Shown here: in pieces, positions 58,201 to 64,000 of the stretch | How positions within the stretch are numbered: position 1 is the stretch's first letter | How the letters are laid out: every line of letters starts with the position of its first letter | NCBI GenBank assembly: GCA_916613615.1 | Contig: OU744720.1 | Span: 77,031,338-77,095,337, forward strand | Length of the DNA stretch: 64,000 nucleotides | From: Steromphala cineraria | Taxonomy: Eukaryota > Mollusca > Gastropoda > Trochida > Trochidae | Direction: 5' to 3' | Position numbers and translations under genes: made by a program | Notes under the pieces: model-generated | Database searches by the model: none | What the model saw: only the letters and a program-made list of their open reading frames with translations | What the model was told of the DNA's origin: nothing

Positions 58201-61200
58201 TAGTGGTTCGTCCAGCAGCTCAGAGTCTGACTCAGATGATGAGCCTCTCCCCCCAGGGGTAGACAACGAGGGAGAGCCCCTCCCCGCCGGGGAACCCGAC
58301 ATCTACAATCTGGAGGGGGACAAGCAAGAGAAGAAGAACAAGGAAGATGGAGAAAGTGAGAACTTAATCATCCTGCTCTGTCAGGGTTATTCATAAGCTA
58401 GGCTTCTCTTATATCGTTCATTTGATTTCTATTGTATCCCTATCAACTGGTTACACTTGGCCATTTATGTCGTCAATAATCACTGCTTATATTTCTTGTT
58501 GGTCATCTCATTGTTTTGGTTGTATGTTGTCCATATGAGGGAAATCTTGGATAGCAATCAGGTGATTGTTGAACCAGCATTGAAATGTTTTCCCTTATCA
58601 AGCAGCACAGGAGTGTCTATTTCTCAAATAATGCACAGCATCACTATGGAAAACACGATTACTGATATGAACATAAAGGAATTTGAGATTGCTCATTTTG
58701 TAGCCTGATTTGATTCCTAGCCAAGTACTAGATTTGCACAACTTTTGCCTTTTTGATTCCAGTACTTACTCCTTTACTGTATTTCAATTGTAGTTGAGGC
58801 GAAGGAGGACGACACCAAGGAAAAGGAGGAAATGGACAGCAACCGCCAGGAGGAAGAGGAGGAAGAACTCCGACCGAAACCTCTACATAAAACAGTCTCC
58901 ATCTTCCTCCGCAACCTTGCCCCATCCATCACCAAACAGGAAGTGGAAGCTGTGAGTAGCCAATCAGAATGTTATCTGGACATGTTTATAGCAGTGATCG
59001 AAATTTTTGATGTGACTTCTTGCTTTGAGAGGCATTAAAAGTTATTAAGATGAATGGTAATGAAACTATATGGATTTCCAACTTCTTTATGACGAAAGTG
59101 TGTTTCTTGATGTGGTTACTAACATTTGCCTCTTTCATCTTTTCATCCCTAAGACACAAATAACATGTTTTTCAGCCTGTTTTCTTTTTTAGCTTGAACA
59201 TAGTAAAGGGTTAATCAGTAAGCAGAATACTGCAATGATTTCTTGTCTGGTTACATCATCTTGTTACTCAGTGACTCTTCAATGATTCAACAGGTGTGTA
59301 AGAGGTACCCTGGGTTTGTGAGGGTTGCACTACAGGACCCACAGTCAGAGCGAAGATTCTTCCGCAGGGGATGGGTCACCTTCAAGAAGAGTGTCAACAT
59401 CAAGGAAATATGCTGGAATCTTAACAACATCAGAGTGAGTACTCTTACAAATTTAAACTATCTGATGACTACTTGTTGTTATAGTTCAACTACCGTTGAT
59501 GTCATAAAACATTCTCAAGTTAATCCCTTACAACAAGCGATACTTATTTCATGAAAAGGTTAATCGGCATAGAGCAATTTGTGATTGAACATATGAATCA
59601 AGCATTAAAAAATATTGATTTCCAAAATATAAGCAAGTCACAGTAAAAGTTCCTTTCTTAAAATAAGAAATCCATCTTGGTTATTGGATAACTGCAAAGA
59701 AACATTTGAAAAACTGGTTGACTTTAGATTTTGTTTTTCAAAGCTGAGGGATTGTGAACTAGGAGCTACCTTAAACCGAGAACTAAAACAGAGAGTGCGA
59801 CCAGTGACAGGCCTGACTGCACATAAACAAGTAGTGAAGCATGACATCAAGATTGCAGCTAAAATCATCCAGAATTTGGACGAGAAGTGGAGACTGTGGG
59901 AGGATGAAGAGGAGAAGAAGGATGAAGAAAAGGGGGTAAGCAGGTCTAATTTGGTATGGATGTTACGTCTGGTGCCATTGTGCCATTAAGGGGATGAAAA
60001 GTATACCGTTTCTTATTATATTGATTAAAACCACCTCACAAATTCAGGGATTGGGAAAGGCATCTTTGACAATGGGCAATTTTCAGGGTTTTTGGTAATG
60101 TTCTGAATTTCAAATGGGCCATTGCCCATTTTATCAATAGTAAACTTCAAACACTTATTTGGCTACTTTTTCATCCTATGTGCAAAATGGTCCATGGCCC
60201 CTGCCTTTCCCAATCACTGCAAATTCATTTCCATATCACATGAAATAACGATATATATATGACAAATATGCTTTTAATGACAACAAATTACAGTTTTATG
60301 CAAACGCAGAATTGGAAAACACCAATTTTACATGAACACTAGTATTTGACCTTACAACCATTTGATTCATTTCATTACAAATAACCTTTTTTTGGTTTTG
60401 AAGGGTTTTTGTTGATGGTATAAATATTGGTCATTGTCCTTTCAGATCTTTAAGATGTCAAAGAACCCGGTCTTGAAGAACATTACAGACTACCTTGTAG
60501 ATGAAGGAAGCTTCGAAGAAGAGGAACTGTTAGGTATGCAACATTTCATTAACGATTCTTTCTCTGTACAGGTTTGTCTCCTATGTTTCAATCATTATGA
60601 ATTTTATATGTCAATGTTTTCAAATACTGTGCTAAACTACCTCATGTAATAAGTTTCAAAGAATGTGAATGAACACCAAATTTAGCATCCTCAACATGGA
60701 TCAGAAACAATTAATATATATCTACAGTGCTTGAATGTGATTACTAAACCGTATTGTTTGTATATGTGTACATGTACATGAGGTATCAAAACTTTGTTTT
60801 TCCACATTAAAGACTTTTAAAAAGGATTGAAATGTACACAAACCTTATCACACCCCGTACTCAATAAGTAAACAAAAAGCTGCATTAAATAAATTAATAT
60901 TTATCAATATGGTTTAATGACTGCTTTGTCTGTGCCAAAATTCCTTAAATATTGATGTTGGCCATGTGTTATCAGGGCAGAGCCTGGAGGAAGGAGAGAA
61001 GGATGCAAACCCAGAGGTGTCCATAGAGAGGGACGAAAGTCTCATGAAGGTGGGTCTTTAAGCAGTGAATCGATCTGATTAAAATCGACCGTTTTTCGAG
61101 GGAAATAAAATGATAGATATGTATTGGGGCTTTCCTCTCCACAATGGTCTGAAAGCACAGAAGCTAGACAAAACCTAGTGCCTAGCAGACCAATCACATC

Positions 61201-62469
61201 GTCCCTTTCAAACACCAACATGGCGGCAATCATGTAGAAAATGGATTTCACAAGAGTTATGTGCCCCTAGCTCTGATATTGAAAGCCTTTTTCGCCGTCC
61301 TTGTGATTGGCTAGATGAGCTTACGTCAGAACATGCAGTTGATGGGGATGCCTTCAGCCAGGCTGATTGTGGTTCGAACCCCAATGGAGATAATATTTTT
61401 ACTCTTTTTCCATGAAGCACAGTCAATTTTAATCAGGCTGAGCATTGATCAACAGTGAATACTCACCCAAATGAATAGTGTTGGCTTTATTATCAAGTGA
61501 TTAATTTTAAGTAAAGGGATTTGGCATGTGTGATCAAATTTGACCATTCAATAGCTTGTATAAGAAAATGAAGGGATCATTCATTCATCAACATCTACAC
61601 TGGCACTTACAGACTCAGGACACTCTAATGCTAATGGCTCAAATACTAGCTTAGTGTTGCTAAACAACTCATTCACTCAGTATGGACAAAGGATATCAGT
61701 TTGAATTATCAGGAATTGCTTGTTCAATCCATTTTATGTTTATCTATGATATTTCAGGTTTTGGACAAGTTGATCTTTTACCTGCGAATTGTGCACTCAA
61801 TCGACTACTACAGTGCTAACGAGTATCCTAACGAGGATGAGATGCCCCACAGGTGTGGTATCATGCACTGTCGAGGGATTCCTCCCAGCTCCAAGATCAC
61901 ACAGAGCGACTGTAAGTCTTCAGTATATTGTCAATTTTAGATTCTCTTATCAGTGGTAGGAAGTGCTAGAAAGTTTGTTTTCTTAATATATTTGTATCTG
62001 GTAAAGAGCTGTGTTGGTGGTGACCTTCTTGCGCCATATGTGTGTCAGCTTTGGTTAGATGTACAATTTTTACTAGTTTCAGGTTATTATTTCCAGGTCA
62101 TCACTTTAAGGTTACGATTCATTTTGTAGATAAATTTATAGATAAAGGTTTAAATGATAGTGATTGAATAGATCCTGAGCCTTTTGTTGTCTTCAAAGAA
62201 AGGAGATATGTTCATAATGTCACGTCTAGCACAATGATTCATTTTGTATTCATAAGATTATAAAGATTATTGATATTAATTGTATACACCTGAACCATTT
62301 ATCTTCTTTTAAGAGATCAGAATTGATCACGTTATGTTTATTGCATTGAATCTGTTTCAGTAAATGACTGGATTGCCAACTTTGAGAACAAAACCAAGCA
62401 GTTCACGGAGACTGCAGAGAAGATCAGCAATGATGAGGCATCTAAGTTGGGCAAAAAAGATCCTGAGGC
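52295..62469 (+). CDS. SRRT: Serrate RNA effector molecule (ARS2), 3' end outside the window
   Basis: Sixteen in-phase coding exons: 52295-52419, 52830-52994, 53670-53876, 54197-54370, 55747-55916, 56629-56746, 57211-57319, 57839-57934, 58133-58355, 58794-58951, 59294-59434, 59744-59935, 60446-60533, 60976-61049, 61758-61911, 62361-62469. They give 767 residues plus two bases; human SRRT is about 876, so roughly 110-150 residues remain to the right. The N-terminus [20 protein letters not shown] is diagnostic. Then come an Arg-rich stretch, 13 consecutive Gly (99-111), the Serrate N-terminal domain (about 166-285, with [12 protein letters not shown] and [10 protein letters not shown]), an acidic/Lys linker (about 300-490), an RRM-like part ([38 protein letters not shown]) and [16 protein letters not shown]. 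The C2H2 finger and cap-complex-binding tail lie beyond. The protein links the nuclear cap-binding complex to miRNA processing, export or decay. Confidence 0.96.
53190..53605. repeat. Probable dispersed repeat in SRRT intron 2
   Basis: Words such as CCTGGAAAAGTACCGGTACT, TGTCCTTGAAATTTTAAAATG and TGTCCTTGAAAAGTACTGGA recur within 400 bp in the same orientation. Family unknown; the 86- and 105-codon frames here are not supported as genes. Confidence 0.5.
55505..55665. mobile_element. MITE with ATTGGGAAAGG ends, copy 1
   Basis: GGTATTGGGAAAGGTAGG on the left and CATTTCCCAATCCC on the right form inverted ends; the interior contains GCCCATTG words in both orientations. It lies in SRRT intron 4. 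Confidence 0.7.
60047..60222. mobile_element. MITE with ATTGGGAAAGG ends, copy 2 (inverse)
   Basis: AGGGATTGGGAAAGGCATCT, then ACAATGGGCAATTTT, on the left, and GCCATTGCCC plus CCTGCCTTTCCCAATCACTG on the right. Relative to copy 1 the element is inverted. It lies in SRRT intron 12. Confidence 0.75.
61066..61445. mobile_element. MITE-like element with GATTAAAAT ends and an inner B-box-like word
   Basis: CTGATTAAAATCGAC near 61075 pairs with GTCAATTTTAATCAGGCTGA near 61419. The inside contains GGTTCGAACCCC at about 61371, which resembles a pol III B box but has no matching A box. It lies in SRRT intron 14. Confidence 0.55.
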
Positions 62470-62500
62470 ATATCCTTTGTGCACATGATGTTGAACAACT
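62470..62500 (+). other. AT-AC type (U12) donor site of SRRT intron 16
   Basis: The frame runs KKDPEA and then reads ATATCCTTTGTG, the U12-type ATAC donor consensus. No GT suitable as a donor is present at the point where homology to the family ends. The acceptor lies beyond the window. Confidence 0.75.
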
Positions 62501-62819
62501 TTTTCTATCGCCAGATGTATGATAAAATGGTTTCTTGAAAAGAGATTTGAAAATGCATATCCATTATTTGAAGTCCAGAAATATTGCCCTTTTGAATTTT
62601 CTTGGTGTTTACTGTTTTTATTGAAAAGAAGTTGTTAGCTAGAGTAAAAAGTCTAAATCATTTATCATTCCCCGTCGCATACTATCGGTAAATAAAGTGA
62701 ATACTTTTGACTTATTGTTAAACAAACTTCTTTTCAATAATCCCCTGACATCCGTTTGTTTGAGATTAAGAGTATTTTCATTTCCTTTCAAGAACAATTT
62801 ATTATGTTTCAATCGGTAA

Positions 62820-64000
62820 TTAGCAGCCCCGTCTAAGGACGGGGCTGCTATCAGTTTTTGTGAAGTTTCCATCGCCGCCGCCGCCGCCGCACTCGTACTA
62901 CTAGCTATAACTTTTTTCCACTAAGCTTTCCAGAACTCTTATTCATACCTTACTACTCATACCTCGGGGGAACGATTTTGACACGTTCACTTTCAAGGTC
63001 AAAGGTCAAGGTCACGAGCTATGTATTCACTCTAAGAATTCCTTGTAAACGCGATAACTTGAAAAGTTTTTGTGCTATGAAGCTCTAACTTGGTATATAT
63101 CATCCTTGGAAAAGTAAAAAATTTTGAAAAGGTTTTGGCTACAATCCGTCAAAGGTCAAGGTCACAGCAAGGTCATGATGTAAGCATGTTTTAGCGAAAA
63201 TGCTTTATTTTAACTATGAACACTTTTAATCAATACATGATTGTTATACTCAATAAAAAGTGTTCAATGATTGTGTGACCTTGAAGGTCAAAGGTCAAGG
63301 TCATGAGATATGAGTTATTACAAAATGCACTAAATTGGGGTATAACTTTATCCCATTTAGCTTTTCAGAACTCATGAACATGTCTAAATGTTAATACTTC
63401 CAGGGAATCATTATGACATGTTCACTTTCAAGTTCAAAGGTCAAGGTCACGAGTTATAAAATCACCACAAAATTCTTTGTAAACACGGTAACTTGAAAAG
63501 TTTTTGTGCTATGAAGCTCTAACTTGGTATATATCATCCTTGGAAAAGTAACAAAATTTGAAAAGGTTTCGGCTACAATCTGTCAAAGGTCAAGGTCACA
63601 GCAAGGTCATGACTTTAGCATGGTTTAGCGAAAATGCTTAATTTTAACTATGATCACTTTTAATCAATACATGATTGTTATACTCAATAAAAAGTGTTCA
63701 ATTATTGTGTGACCTTGAAGGTCAAAGGTCAAGGTCATGAGATATGAGTTATTGCAATTCCTTGTAAACACAATAACTTGAAAAGTTTTTGTGCTATGAA
63801 GTTTAGATTTTGTATATATTATCTCTTGAGAAGTACAACATTTTCAAAAAGTTTTGGGTACTAACTGTCGAAGGTCAAGGTCACAGCAAGGTCAACATAT
63901 ATGGAGAAAATGGATTAATTTAATTAATTTTTAACACTTTATTTCATTACAGTAATGTTATACTCAATGAAATGTGTTCATTGATTGTGTGACCTTGAGT
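62820..64000. mobile_element. Tandem-repeat element rich in AGGTCA words, cut by the window edge
   Basis: It starts with the hairpin AGCAGCCCCGTCTAAGGACG / GGGCTGCT and a (CCG)n run at 62872-62891. Units of about 440 bp follow, with AACTTGAAAAGTTTTTGTGC, TCAAAGGTCAAGGTCAC and GACCTTGAAGGTCAAAGGTC segments in fixed order. The layout (terminal hairpin, internal array) parallels 14075-15160. It lies in SRRT intron 16. Confidence 0.8.

Noticed and set aside
61360..61385. GGTTCGAACCCC as a tRNA B box
   Set aside because: No A box or acceptor stem at the right distance; it lies within a MITE-like element.

Overview
This is a gene-bearing piece of an AT-rich animal nuclear genome. Coding sequence is split by introns with GT-AG (and two minor-spliceosome-type) boundaries, so most long open frames are not genes. 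I assembled genes exon by exon from conserved peptide segments and splice phase. The protein orthologues are generic metazoan. The repeat content points to a mollusc, perhaps a gastropod: small tRNA-derived elements with 'GGCGTTAAAC' tails, many foldback/MITE elements, and inverted-repeat elements filled with tandem units such as 'AGCTCATCTGG...GAGCTACAGAGCCAATGGCTCT'. The organism assignment is inference.

Layout, left to right. (1) TSEN34, + strand, 3882-13431, six coding exons, catalytic subunit of the tRNA-splicing endonuclease; a minus-strand LINE remnant sits in intron 3 and large foldbacks in introns 4 and 5. (2) 13808-17486: two adjacent inverted-repeat elements with internal tandem arrays. 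(3) An Emi1/Emi2-type APC/C inhibitor (FBXO5/FBXO43 family), - strand, 17487-19444, four coding exons. (4) POLR2K (RPABC4), + strand, 22712-24700, head-to-head with the Emi gene as in human 8q22. (5) 25-29 kb: MITEs and a decayed LINE fragment. (6) TTC32, + strand, 29253-31403. (7) SNRNP40 (U5 snRNP 40 kDa WD-repeat protein), - strand, 36596-49866, nine coding exons, with an 18-copy 38-bp minisatellite apparently grown from its own exon-8 splice acceptor. (8) SRRT/ARS2, + strand, from 52295 and running off the right edge; sixteen coding exons are visible, the last ending at an AT-AC type (U12) donor. The window ends inside a tandem-repeat element in the next intron.

Four of the six genes act in RNA synthesis or processing: POLR2K in all three RNA polymerases, SNRNP40 in the spliceosome, TSEN34 in tRNA splicing, SRRT in cap-proximal RNA sorting. 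I see no evidence that they form one system; each looks like an ordinary conserved housekeeping gene. The unusual content lies in how repeats interact with these genes: splice-site amplification, insertion beside a donor site, direct repeats around a first exon, a perfect palindrome with 9-bp flanks, and receptor-like motif arrays. I did not find a new multi-gene system.
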